Assembly: GCF_029714945.1 (NCBI RefSeq)
Contig: NZ_CP121634.1
Coordinates: forward strand, 7,895,001 to 7,959,000
Origin: Bradyrhizobium sp. CIAT3101
Lineage (GTDB): Bacteria > Pseudomonadota > Alphaproteobacteria > Rhizobiales > Xanthobacteraceae
DNA length: 64,000 nt
Direction of reading: 5' to 3'
Below, piece after piece: positions 56,761 to 64,000 of the stretch. The notes below the pieces were generated by a model. That model saw only the letters and a list, made by a program, of their open reading frames with translations. It was not told where the DNA came from and did no database searches. The position numbers and the translations under genes are program-made. Each line of letters starts with the position of its first letter. The first letter of the stretch is position 1.

Positions 56761-57486
56761 GTGCCGCTCGCTGCCACGCTCGCCCGCCCGCCGGTGCAAC
56801 CGGCCGACGATGCCCCGCATCTGCTGCTGGTCGACGACGATCGCCGCATCCGCGATCTCTTGTCGCGCTTTCTCGCAGCCGAAGGTTATCGCGTCACCAC
56901 CGCTTCGAGCGCCGGTGATGCGCGCTCAAAGCTTCTGGGCCTGCATTTCGACCTGCTCATCCTCGACGTCATGATGCCCGGCGAGACCGGCTTCGATCTC
57001 GCCCGCTTCATCCGCACGTCCTCCTCGGTGCCGATCGTGATGCTGACGGCGCGCCATGAAGCGGAAGCCCGCATCGAAGGCCTGCAGATCGGCGCCGACG
57101 ATTACGTGGCAAAGCCGTTCGAGCCGCGCGAGCTGGCGCTGCGCATCAACAACATCCTGAAACGCGCCGCGCCCCCGGTCCAGGCCGCGGCGGTGGAGAA
57201 GATCGCATTCGGTCCCTACGTCTATCATCTCGATCGCGGCGAATTGCGCCAGGGCGAGGAGGTCATCCACCTCACCGACCGCGAGCGCGAGATGCTGCGC
57301 ATTCTCTCGGAGACGCCCGGCGAGACCGTGCCGCGCAGCGCACTGACCGGCAATGGCAGCGTCAACGAACGCGCTGTCGACGTGCAGATCAACCGGCTGC
57401 GGCGCAAGATCGAAACCGACCCGGCCAATCCGCTGTTCCTTCAGGCGGTGCGCGGCATCGGCTACCGGCTGGTAGCCTCGCCGTAG
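56761..57486 (+). CDS. petR: OmpR family response regulator, PetR-like
   Basis: 241 residues. Receiver domain with acid pocket DDD near residue 25, phospho-Asp D69 and switch Lys K118, then a winged-helix DNA-binding domain (HLTDREREMLRILSETPGETVPRSALTG, RAVDVQINRLRRKIETDPANPLFLQAVRGIGYRLV). GTG 56761 lies 6 nt after AAGGAG; GTG 56755 overlaps the MarR stop. Its kinase partner follows 20 bp later. Confidence 0.92.
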   Translation: MPLAATLARPPVQPADDAPHLLLVDDDRRIRDLLSRFLAAEGYRVTTASSAGDARSKLLGLHFDLLILDVMMPGETGFDLARFIRTSSSVPIVMLTARHEAEARIEGLQIGADDYVAKPFEPRELALRINNILKRAAPPVQAAAVEKIAFGPYVYHLDRGELRQGEEVIHLTDREREMLRILSETPGETVPRSALTGNGSVNERAVDVQINRLRRKIETDPANPLFLQAVRGIGYRLVASP

Positions 57487-57505
57487 AAGCAGTGAAGCGC
57501 AACCG

Positions 57506-58891
57506 ATGAGCACGATCGATACCGGCCTGACGCTGCTCAAGAGCGCCGCCGGGCGCGTCTCCGCCGCCAATGGCTGGATGGGCAACGCGTTCAAGGGCTG
57601 GATGCCGACCGGCCTCTACGCCCGCGCACTGCTGATCATGATCGTGCCGATGGTGATCCTGCAGACCGTGGTCGCCTTCGTGTTCATGGAGCGGCACTGG
57701 AACACGGTGACGCGTCGCCTGTCCCAAGCCGTGGCGCAGGACGTCGGCAGTCTCGTCGACGTCTACAAGGGATACCCGCAGGACAAGGACCACACGCAAC
57801 TGCGCCGCATCGCCCAACGCATGCAGTTCGTGGTCGATTTCCTTCCTCCCGGCGACATGCCGCCACCCGGACCAAAGCCGTTCTTCTCGCTGCTCGACCA
57901 GACGCTCTCGGTGCAATTGGGACGGCAGCTCAATCGTGCGTTCTGGATCGACACCGTCGGCAATTCCAATCAGGTCGAGATCCGCGTTCAGGTCGACGAT
58001 GCCGTGATGCGCATCTTCGCGCAGCGCAGCGCCGCCTACGCTTCGAACTCGGAGATCTTCCTGTTCTGGATGGTCGGGACGTCGTCGATCCTGCTGATCG
58101 TGTCGGTGCTGTTCCTGCGCAACCAGATCAAGCCGATCCTGCGGCTTGCCGACGCTGCCGAAAGTTTCGGCAAGGGCCGCGAGGCGCCGAACTTCAGGCC
58201 GCGCGGCGCGCGCGAGGTGCGGCGCGCCGCTGGCGCCTTCCTCGAGATGAAGTCGCGCATCGAACGCGCGATGGAGCAGCGCACCGCGATGCTCGCCGGC
58301 GTCAGCCACGATCTGCGCACCATCCTCACCCGCTTCAAGCTCGAGCTGGCGCTGATCGGTGACAGCCCCGAGATGGAGGGCATGCGCAAGGACGTCGACG
58401 AGATGTCGATGATGCTTGAAGACTACCTCGCCTTCGCCCGCGGCGATTCCGGCGAGCAATCGCAGCCGACCGACATGGCGCAGGCACTCGAGGAATTGCG
58501 CAGCGATGCCGAACGTCACGGCCACACCGCGACCGTAACCTTCAGCGGCCTGCCGGTGGTCACCGTGAAGCCGGCCTCGTTCAAGCGCTGCCTCGCCAAC
58601 CTCGTCACCAATGCCGCGCGCTACGGCCAGGCCATCGCCATCTCCGGCCAGCGCGATCACCGCTATCTCACTGTCACGGTCGACGACGATGGTCCGGGCA
58701 TTCCCGTCCATCTGCGCGAGGAAGTGTTCAAACCGTTCCTGCGGCTCGACAATGCCCGCAACCAGGACGAAGGCGGCACCGGCTTGGGGCTCGCGATCGC
58801 CCGCGACATCGCCCGCTCGCATGGCGGCGACATCACGCTGGGCGACAGCCCGATGGGCGGGTTGCGGGCGAGTGTCAGGATTCCGGTGTAG
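57506..58891 (+). CDS. Sensor histidine kinase of the PetPR cluster
   Basis: 461 residues. TM helices near 35-55 and 185-205 enclose a periplasmic sensing region; a HAMP linker follows. H-box GVSHDLRTILTRFKLEL with H268, N-box NLVTNAARYG, and G-boxes DDDGPGIP and GGTGLGLAI are complete. It belongs to the EnvZ-like class and should phosphorylate the regulator upstream (petR). Confidence 0.92.
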   Translation: MSTIDTGLTLLKSAAGRVSAANGWMGNAFKGWMPTGLYARALLIMIVPMVILQTVVAFVFMERHWNTVTRRLSQAVAQDVGSLVDVYKGYPQDKDHTQLRRIAQRMQFVVDFLPPGDMPPPGPKPFFSLLDQTLSVQLGRQLNRAFWIDTVGNSNQVEIRVQVDDAVMRIFAQRSAAYASNSEIFLFWMVGTSSILLIVSVLFLRNQIKPILRLADAAESFGKGREAPNFRPRGAREVRRAAGAFLEMKSRIERAMEQRTAMLAGVSHDLRTILTRFKLELALIGDSPEMEGMRKDVDEMSMMLEDYLAFARGDSGEQSQPTDMAQALEELRSDAERHGHTATVTFSGLPVVTVKPASFKRCLANLVTNAARYGQAIAISGQRDHRYLTVTVDDDGPGIPVHLREEVFKPFLRLDNARNQDEGGTGLGLAIARDIARSHGGDITLGDSPMGGLRASVRIPV

Positions 58892-58906
58892 CTGCGATAG
58901 CCCCGC

Positions 58907-59437
58907 CTACTTCGGCAGCAGCGCCTTCAGCTTGTCGACGTCGCGGACGTTCATCTTGAAGCCGCCGGGCATCACGATATCGCCGGGCTTCTGGTCGGGC
59001 TTGCAGGCGCCGAGCCATTTCGCCTCCAACGTCATGGTGGAGTCGCGCCCGGCGGCACCGGCGGCACCGCCTTGCGCATGCGACGAGGTCTTCACCGTGT
59101 AGGCCGAGTTGAAATCGCCCGTGATCTCGGCGTGCGAGGTCGTCGACATGCCGGCGACGCTGCACTCGGAATCGCTGACATAGCCGGTCGCGGTCTTCTT
59201 GATGTCCTGCTTGGAGCAGACCTGCTTGGCCATCGGCGAGATGTTGTTGTTCATCTCCTTGTCGACAGCCTCGTCGGTGCAGTGCTGCATGGTCATTTCC
59301 GGCATCGCCGAGCCGGTCCTGACCATCTTCAATTCCCAGAGACCGGCCTTGCGAACCGGCAGATCGTCGGCGAAGGCGCTCGCCGCCGACAGCACGAGGC
59401 AAACGGCTGATCCGAGCAAAGCAAGCTTGCGCGTCAT
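58907..59437 (-). CDS. DUF3617 family secreted protein
   Basis: 176 residues. Signal peptide MTRKLALLGSAVCLVLSAASAFA. The mature part shows the DUF3617 pattern (PVRKAGLWELKMVRTGSAMPEMTMQHCTDEAVDKEMNN, VCSKQDIKKTATGYVSDSEC), with paired Cys, and a C-terminal KWLGACKPDQKPGDIVMPGG. Periplasmic protein of unknown role. It converges with the kinase gene, 15 bp away. Confidence 0.82.
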   Translation of the reverse strand: MTRKLALLGSAVCLVLSAASAFADDLPVRKAGLWELKMVRTGSAMPEMTMQHCTDEAVDKEMNNNISPMAKQVCSKQDIKKTATGYVSDSECSVAGMSTTSHAEITGDFNSAYTVKTSSHAQGGAAGAAGRDSTMTLEAKWLGACKPDQKPGDIVMPGGFKMNVRDVDKLKALLPK

Positions 59438-59505
59438 GCGAGAGACTCCCGGCTCAGATGTCGTAGCTTTTTCTTTGGCGTGACCTTAGTCGTTCCGAAA
59501 ACGCC

Positions 59506-59805
59506 TCAGTAGAGCGTGCGGATCGGCCGATCGGCGGCGCCGTAGGGCACCCAACGGCAGGCGAACGAGATGTAGCCGCCCTCATAGGCCTGCACTGCGA
59601 GGAATTTCACCACCTTGCCGTACCGCGCACAGTGGTCGACCGCGACCTGGCGCGCATCGGTCTGCGTCGCCATGGAATAGGCGATGATGCCGCCGGTGTC
59701 GTTGCCCTTGAAGGGCGGCACCGGAAAGATGTCGGCCTGCGCCGACTGGCTCGCCACCGAGAAAACCAGGCTGGCAAGAAGGCCCGCGGCCGCAATGATT
59801 CGCAT
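59506..59805 (-). CDS. Small secreted protein (99 aa)
   Basis: ATG 59805 starts a Sec signal (MRIIAAAGLLASLVFSVASQSAQA). The mature part (IIAYSMATQTDARQVAVDHCARYGKVVKFLAVQAYEGGYISFACRW) has two cysteines, probably a disulfide. Similar proteins occur widely in Bradyrhizobium without assigned role. Longer frames to 59964 or 60082 lack the signal. Confidence 0.6.
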   Translation of the reverse strand: MRIIAAAGLLASLVFSVASQSAQADIFPVPPFKGNDTGGIIAYSMATQTDARQVAVDHCARYGKVVKFLAVQAYEGGYISFACRWVPYGAADRPIRTLY

Positions 59806-59987
59806 TCCCGTCACTCCGATTGATTGGCGCCAGTTTACGGTGCCGGCGCGGCGGTGGAAAGAACGGAAGGCCGGTTGACGGCGCCGTTGTGAGCAACTCC
59901 TGGCCAAGTGTTGCCGTGCTGCACTTGACCTCCCCCGCCCTTCGCGGCACCGTCCCACCTTCACAGATCATGCTGTCTGGATTGCCC

Positions 59988-60452
59988 ATGCGCGCCTCGA
60001 CCTCCCTGAAATCGCTTCGTTTTGCCGCCGTTCTCGGCCTCATGTTCGGAGCGTTGTCGCTCGGTGAGGCCAGGGCCGCCAATCCGCTGGAGCTGAATTT
60101 CTGGCTCAGCGGGCCTCGCTATGACGGCAATGTCGCCGAGTGCGACAGGGCGCTGCCAACGATCGCGAGCCAGTTCTCCGAGAAGGAAGGCTCGTTCTGG
60201 AATTCGCCTTTGCGGATCGAGGGCTTCGCGGCTGTCCATGAGACCGCGTTCCGGCCCTGGGCGTCCGACAACATTCCGCGCCGCTACTGCACCGGCGAGG
60301 CCATGCTGAACGACGGCAAGGTGCGCAAGGTGCACTTCTCGATCATCGAGGACGGCGGCTTCGCCGGCTACGGTCAGGGCGTCGAATGGTGCGTGGTCGG
60401 GCTCGATCGCAACTGGGCCTACAATCCGGCCTGCCGCGCTGCCAAGCCCTGA
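59988..60452 (+). CDS. Small secreted protein (154 aa)
   Basis: ATG 59988 or, 18 bp upstream, ATG 59970. A signal peptide (LKSLRFAAVLGLMFGALSLGEARA) is followed by a Cys-containing domain: VAECDRALPTIASQFSEKEGSFWNSPLRIEGFAAVHETAFRPWASDNIPRRYCTGEAMLNDGKVRKVHFSIIEDGGFAGYGQGVEWCVVGLDR. Unknown role; widespread in alphaproteobacteria. Faces the previous small protein divergently. Confidence 0.65.
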   Translation: MRASTSLKSLRFAAVLGLMFGALSLGEARAANPLELNFWLSGPRYDGNVAECDRALPTIASQFSEKEGSFWNSPLRIEGFAAVHETAFRPWASDNIPRRYCTGEAMLNDGKVRKVHFSIIEDGGFAGYGQGVEWCVVGLDRNWAYNPACRAAKP

Positions 60453-60586
60453 TTCGAAGGTCCCTGATCCGAAGGTCCCTGATTCGGACCGATCAAGCAG
60501 GCGATTGGCCGTCGCCTGAATTTTGTTCTTGAAATGTTCTTGTTGCCTGCTAGGCTTGTTGCACAGTCTAGTTGAGGGGCGTTGCC

Positions 60587-61300
60587 ATGTTTCATTTTAG
60601 ATTGCATTCGTTCTCCCGCCTTGTGATCTCACTGACCCTCCCCCTGATTCTTGCCGCCGGGCTGATCTCGCTGTCCGGTGGCGCGAAGGCGCAGGACAAG
60701 CGCCAGAACGCGCCCGGTGAATTCGATTTCTATGTGCTGTCGCTGTCGTGGTCGCCGTCCTTCTGCGCGGAGGCGGCCGAGCGCGGCCGCGGCGGCGGAC
60801 GCTCGAATATCCAATGTGAGGGCCGGCCCTATTCCTTCGTGGTGCACGGACTGTGGCCGCAATATGAGAACGGCTTCCCCGAATATTGCCAGCGGCCATC
60901 GCCGCGGCTGAACCGCAACATCGTCTCCACGATGCTCGATTTGATGCCGGCGCCGGGGCTGATCTTCAACGAGTGGGACAAGCACGGCACGTGCTCCGGG
61001 CTCGACGGCCGCAATTATTTCGAGACCATCCGCAAGGCACGCGCCGCGATCAAGATTCCGGCCGAATATCTCGACCTGTCGCAAGCCAAGACCGTGGCGC
61101 CGGGTGAGGTGGAAGAAGCCTTCATCAAGGCCAATCCGGGCCTCAGCGATGCGGCCATCTCAGTCACCTGCAATCGCACCCGGCTCTCCGAGGTCCGCAT
61201 CTGCCTCAGCAAGGATCTGCAATTCCGCGCCTGCGAGGAAATGGAACGTCGCGCCTGCCGCCGTGACCAGGTGACGATGCCGCCGGTCAGGGGTGGGTAG
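60587..61300 (+). CDS. Ribonuclease T2 family protein (secreted)
   Basis: 237 residues. Signal peptide at 1-36. CAS1 FVVHGLWPQ with H87, and CAS2 EWDKHGTC with E129 and H133 are complete, so it should cleave RNA to 2',3'-cyclic products. Eight or more Cys suggest disulfides in the periplasm. ATG 60587 follows GAGGGG. Presumably scavenges phosphate or nucleotides from external RNA. Confidence 0.92.
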   Translation: MFHFRLHSFSRLVISLTLPLILAAGLISLSGGAKAQDKRQNAPGEFDFYVLSLSWSPSFCAEAAERGRGGGRSNIQCEGRPYSFVVHGLWPQYENGFPEYCQRPSPRLNRNIVSTMLDLMPAPGLIFNEWDKHGTCSGLDGRNYFETIRKARAAIKIPAEYLDLSQAKTVAPGEVEEAFIKANPGLSDAAISVTCNRTRLSEVRICLSKDLQFRACEEMERRACRRDQVTMPPVRGG

Positions 61301-61354
61301 CCCAGGCTGTCGTAGCTCTTTGCTCAGGCCCTCACGTGGCGTAGTGCTCTTCGC

Positions 61355-62215
61355 ATGAACTATCGCCACGCCTTTCACGCCGGCAACTTCGCCGATGTCA
61401 TCAAGCACATCGTGCTGGCGCGCATCCTGACCTATCTGCAGGACAAGCCGGCCGCCTTCCGCGTCATCGACACCCATGCGGGCGCGGGTCTCTATGATCT
61501 CGACAGCGACGAGGCACGCCGCAGCGGCGAATGGCTGACGGGGATCGCGCGGCTGATGCAGGCGCGCCTCACGAACGAGACAGTCGCACTGACCAAGCCG
61601 TACATGGATATCGTTCGCGCCTTCAATCCGAAGGGCGAGCTCAAGGCCTATCCGGGCTCACCTTTGATCGCGCGCGGTTTGATGCGGCCGCAGGACCGGC
61701 TCGTCGCTTGCGAGCTCGAACCGAAGGCACGCAAGGCATTGATCGACGTGTTGCGGCGCGACGAACAGGCCCGCGTGGTCGATCTCGACGGCTGGATGGC
61801 GCTGCCGGCGTTCGTGCCGCCGAAGGAGCGGCGCGGACTCGTGCTGATTGACCCGCCGTTCGAGGCGAAAGACGAGTTCGAAAGACTGGGCGAGGCCTTC
61901 TCCACCGCGTTCGCGAAATGGCCGACCGGTATCTATGTAATCTGGTATCCCGCCAAGAGCCGCCGCGCCACCGACACACTGGCGCAACTCGTGGCGCGGA
62001 CCGCAGTTGCAGCAAAGACTCCGGGAAAATGTCTGCGGCTCGAGTTCAGCGTTGCACCACAGCTTGATGGCGCAGCCCTCACCTCGACCGGACTCTTGAT
62101 CGTCAATCCGCCCTACACGCTGCAGAGCGAGCTCAAGACGATCCTGCCCGAGCTGGAAATGCCGCTCGGTCAGGGCGGAGCTGCCAGATTCCGATTAGAG
62201 GTACCCAAGCCCTAA
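61355..62215 (+). CDS. rlmJ: 23S rRNA (adenine(2030)-N6)-methyltransferase
   Basis: 286 residues. Start MNYRHAFHAGNFADVIKHIVLARIL is the RlmJ signature, with the SAM loop VIDTHAGAGLYDL and catalytic DPPF (LIDPPFEAKDEF). It methylates A2030 of 23S rRNA. Start ATG 61355. Single gene. Confidence 0.93.
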   Translation: MNYRHAFHAGNFADVIKHIVLARILTYLQDKPAAFRVIDTHAGAGLYDLDSDEARRSGEWLTGIARLMQARLTNETVALTKPYMDIVRAFNPKGELKAYPGSPLIARGLMRPQDRLVACELEPKARKALIDVLRRDEQARVVDLDGWMALPAFVPPKERRGLVLIDPPFEAKDEFERLGEAFSTAFAKWPTGIYVIWYPAKSRRATDTLAQLVARTAVAAKTPGKCLRLEFSVAPQLDGAALTSTGLLIVNPPYTLQSELKTILPELEMPLGQGGAARFRLEVPKP

Positions 62216-62467
62216 GCTGCCGCCATTCTTGGGAAAAATATGCAGTAGCGGTAGTCAATCTGCAAAGAACCGTATTATGCTATTTGCGTGACTGGCTTTA
62301 CGTTCCGCTTCCGCGAATGGTTGCGGCGGAGTGAAGGCCTAAGAAAGATCCAGTCGGACCGAAGGGTCTGCCCAAGGATGGCCAGCTCTCCCGGGCTTCG
62401 TGATGCCCGGTCATGTCGCGACGCGTGTCTGCGTTGCGACGGAGGAGCAATGAGGGGGAGTTTCCCG

Positions 62468-62683
62468 ATGGCCAATACGGGAACAGTTAAGTTTTTTAAC
62501 GGCGAGCGCGGCTACGGTTTTATCAAACCGGACGACGGCGGTCGCGATGTATTCGTTCACATCACCGCTGTTGAGCGGGCGGGACTAAAAGACCTTGCCG
62601 AAGGACAGCGTATCACTTTCGAAGTCGAACCGGACAAGAAGGGGAAAGGGCCGAAGGCGGTCAATCTCGTGATCCTTTCGTAG
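62468..62683 (+). CDS. Cold-shock protein (CspA family)
   Basis: 71 residues, single OB-fold CSD. RNP1 is RGYGFIKP and RNP2 DVFVHIT; both aromatic-rich faces bind single-stranded RNA or DNA. The starting ATG 62468 follows GGGGGAG; an in-frame ATG at 62450 is possible. The long (about 250-nt) leader without other genes is typical of csp genes, where it adjusts translation at low temperature. Confidence 0.9.
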   Translation: MANTGTVKFFNGERGYGFIKPDDGGRDVFVHITAVERAGLKDLAEGQRITFEVEPDKKGKGPKAVNLVILS

Positions 62684-62709
62684 CGGACCTTTCCCAAAAC
62701 ACCTGGCGC

Positions 62710-62739
62710 AAAAAAAGTCCCGGCCGCGAGCGGCCGGGA
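62710..62739 (-). terminator. Rho-independent terminator of the outer-membrane protein gene
   Basis: TCCCGGCCG (62718-62726) pairs with CGGCCGGGA (62731-62739). On the minus strand a run of seven T follows (62716-62710). It ends the beta-barrel gene's transcript, and lies in the csp gene's downstream region. Confidence 0.85.
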
Positions 62740-62770
62740 GACTGTTGTCCGGTATTTTCTTATTTGGCTA

Positions 62771-63394
62771 TCAGAAGTGATAGTTCACGCCTGCGCGAAC
62801 AACGCTGGCGCTATAGCCGTTTGACACGCCTGTAATTGCGAACTGGCTCGACGACAGATCGATGTAGAGATATTCGAGCTTCGCGCTCCAGTTCGGCGCG
62901 AAGCCGACTTCCGCGCCGACGCCCGCGGTCCAGCCGGCGGTGGTGTGCGATTCCGTCCAGCCGAAGGTCTGCCCACGCAGCTCGCCGAAAGCGAGGCCGG
63001 CGGTGCCGTAGACCAGGACGTTGCTGAACGCATAGCCGGCGCGACCGCGCAGCGTGCCGAACCAGGGATTGGAGAACTTCCACGGCGCGAAAGTGTCGTC
63101 GGCGCCGGCTGCCTGGATGTCGCCCTCAACGCCGAACACCCACGGGCCGTTCTGGAAATTGTAGCCTGCCTGCACGCCGCCGACGAAGCCGGAGGGCTTT
63201 ACGGACGTGTTGCTGACCGAGCCCCATTCATAGCCGAGATTGGCGCCGAGATACGGGCCGGCCCAGCTATAGCCATTGAGCGGCTGATTGACGGTATAGG
63301 GCGCACGCTGCCCGTAACTGAGATCGGCGGCCTCTGCCGACGCCGTCCAGCCGGCTGCAACCAACGCGGCTGCGCCCACAACGAGCCTCTTCAT
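62771..63394 (-). CDS. Outer-membrane beta-barrel protein (Omp25/Omp31-like)
   Basis: 207 residues from ATG 63394. Signal peptide MKRLVVGAAALVAAGWTASAEA, then WAGPYLGANLGYEWG, GGVQAGYNFQNGPWVFGVEGDIQ, RGRAGYAFSNVLVYGTAGLAFG, and the final VRAGVNYHF that BAM recognises. This is the eight-stranded barrel family of Rhizobiales (Omp25/RopB). A promoter with a CtrA-like box lies upstream. Confidence 0.92.
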   Translation of the reverse strand: MKRLVVGAAALVAAGWTASAEAADLSYGQRAPYTVNQPLNGYSWAGPYLGANLGYEWGSVSNTSVKPSGFVGGVQAGYNFQNGPWVFGVEGDIQAAGADDTFAPWKFSNPWFGTLRGRAGYAFSNVLVYGTAGLAFGELRGQTFGWTESHTTAGWTAGVGAEVGFAPNWSAKLEYLYIDLSSSQFAITGVSNGYSASVVRAGVNYHF

Positions 63395-63512
63395 CACACA
63401 CTCCAACGCAACTTGCCGCAACCGGCTGCGATGCCCGCGCCGCCGCGCAAGGCCAGACCGCATGGTTACGGAACCACCACTTTTTCGCGTAAGATTTATC
63501 GAGAGTTTTAAG

Positions 63513-63527
63513 TTAAAGGGCTGTTAA
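63513..63527. promoter_or_regulatory. CtrA-type box between omp and uvrC
   Basis: TTAA (63513-63516), 7 nt AGGGCTG, TTAA (63524-63527) fits the TTAA-N7-TTAA consensus for the alphaproteobacterial cell-cycle regulator CtrA. It lies 119 bp upstream of the outer-membrane gene and 120 bp upstream of uvrC, so either could be regulated. GCTGTTAA is repeated 21 bp apart (63520, 63541). Confidence 0.5.
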
Positions 63528-63646
63528 GACCCGTTACCGCGCTGTTAACAGACTTAAGGAAGCGTTACCGGGACCTGCGCCGCCATCCTGTGCGTGCGGC
63601 ACGGCCGGAACTTCAAATCGGCTCCCTCAGCGCCTAAATTCGCACC

Positions 63647-64000
63647 ATGGTTCACGATTCCACCGACAATCCGGACGACCGCGCGCGCAAGTCACCGCGC
63701 GCCGCGACCTCCGACGTCCCGCCCCAGGAGACTTCGCACGAGACAGCGCCGCCCGACCTCGATCCCGCCACCAGCGGCGGCGATGAGGAGGACGACGGCC
63801 GGCTGCCGGATATCCTGGAAGAGAGCGGCGCGATCGGCGAAGAGCCGCTGGCGACCGGTCACGAGGCGATCGAGCGCGCGGTCCGCCTCGCGCCGACCTC
63901 GCCCGGCGTCTATCGCATGCTCAGTGCGAATGCCGACGTGCTCTATGTCGGCAAGGCCAAGAACGTCAAAAAGCGCCTCTCCAACTATGCACGCCAGAGT
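63647..64000 (+). CDS. uvrC: Excinuclease ABC subunit C (N-terminal part)
   Basis: 118 codons in the window, open at the right edge. A 70-residue acidic, disordered N-terminal extension ([22 protein letters not shown]) precedes the GIY-YIG nuclease domain: [27 protein letters not shown]. UvrC makes both incisions in nucleotide excision repair, with UvrB from the same window. No clear Shine-Dalgarno stands before ATG 63647. Confidence 0.92.
   Translation, partial: MVHDSTDNPDDRARKSPRAATSDVPPQETSHETAPPDLDPATSGGDEEDDGRLPDILEESGAIGEEPLATGHEAIERAVRLAPTSPGVYRMLSANADVLYVGKAKNVKKRLSNYARQS

Overview
The window is a high-GC alphaproteobacterial chromosome segment, almost certainly Bradyrhizobium or a very close relative. 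The signs are the protein content (a form I aerobic CO dehydrogenase cluster, a type II lumazine synthase behind an FMN riboswitch, a UvrB with a roughly 200-residue N-terminal extension, a MarR/OmpR/kinase trio of the PetPR type), many short genes for small membrane or secreted proteins, and at least seven families of palindromic intergenic repeats typical of that genus. I see no tRNA, rRNA, CRISPR array, prophage or plasmid gene. Apart from one insertion sequence the window reads as core chromosome.

Layout. 1-15.1 kb: an EF-G-like GTPase (cut by the window start), a DUF992 secreted protein, aspartate aminotransferase, two glutathione S-transferases, a PAS membrane protein, a GNAT enzyme, an aldo/keto reductase, a DUF1800-DUF1501 secreted pair, and a TauE/SafE exporter facing a LysR regulator across a dyad. 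15.2-25.6 kb: uvrB and a run of small conserved proteins, two NTF2-like paralogues and two overlapping MaoC hydratases. 25.6-34.3 kb: housekeeping genes ychF-pth-rplY, ubiK, a dienelactone hydrolase, lgt-midA-pgeF, a lipoprotein and prs. 34.5-36.6 kb: a zinc metallopeptidase whose stop overlaps the start of an ATP-grasp ligase. 36.6-38.7 kb: a serine hydrolase facing a PadR-DUF1700 pair. 38.8-48.6 kb, all on the minus strand: coxC, then coxMSLDEFG. CoxL carries the AYRCSFR active-site loop that marks true CO dehydrogenases. A complete 1,270-bp IS481-family element with 56-bp perfect inverted repeats and a 5-bp target duplication separates coxC from coxM. 48.9-56 kb: FMN riboswitch-ribH2, a YbjN protein, proC, a hotdog thioesterase, a tautomerase, hisS, a DUF2314 protein and ilvE. 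56-64 kb: petP-petR-histidine kinase, DUF3617, small secreted proteins, RNase T2, rlmJ, a cold-shock gene, an Omp25/Omp31-like barrel and the start of uvrC.

How the parts fit. The strongest functional block is the cox cluster. CoxM (FAD), CoxS (2 x 2Fe-2S) and CoxL (Mo-Cu) form the enzyme. CoxD (MoxR AAA+), CoxE (VWA) and CoxF (XdhC-like) belong to the maturation set for the Cu-S-Mo site, and CoxG is the SRPBCC protein. CoxC has MHYT membrane repeats and a LytTR DNA-binding domain. Upstream of coxM lie two near-identical 13-bp direct repeats spaced 21 bp, the spacing that LytTR proteins use. This yields a testable regulator-operator pair that the insertion sequence now separates.

Many gene pairs overlap by ATGA or similar (DUF1800/DUF1501, TauE/small protein, MaoC/MaoC, peptidase/ATP-grasp, PadR/DUF1700, coxS/coxL, coxD/coxE), which points to translational coupling. 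Where several starts were possible I chose by Shine-Dalgarno spacing and family length, and say so.
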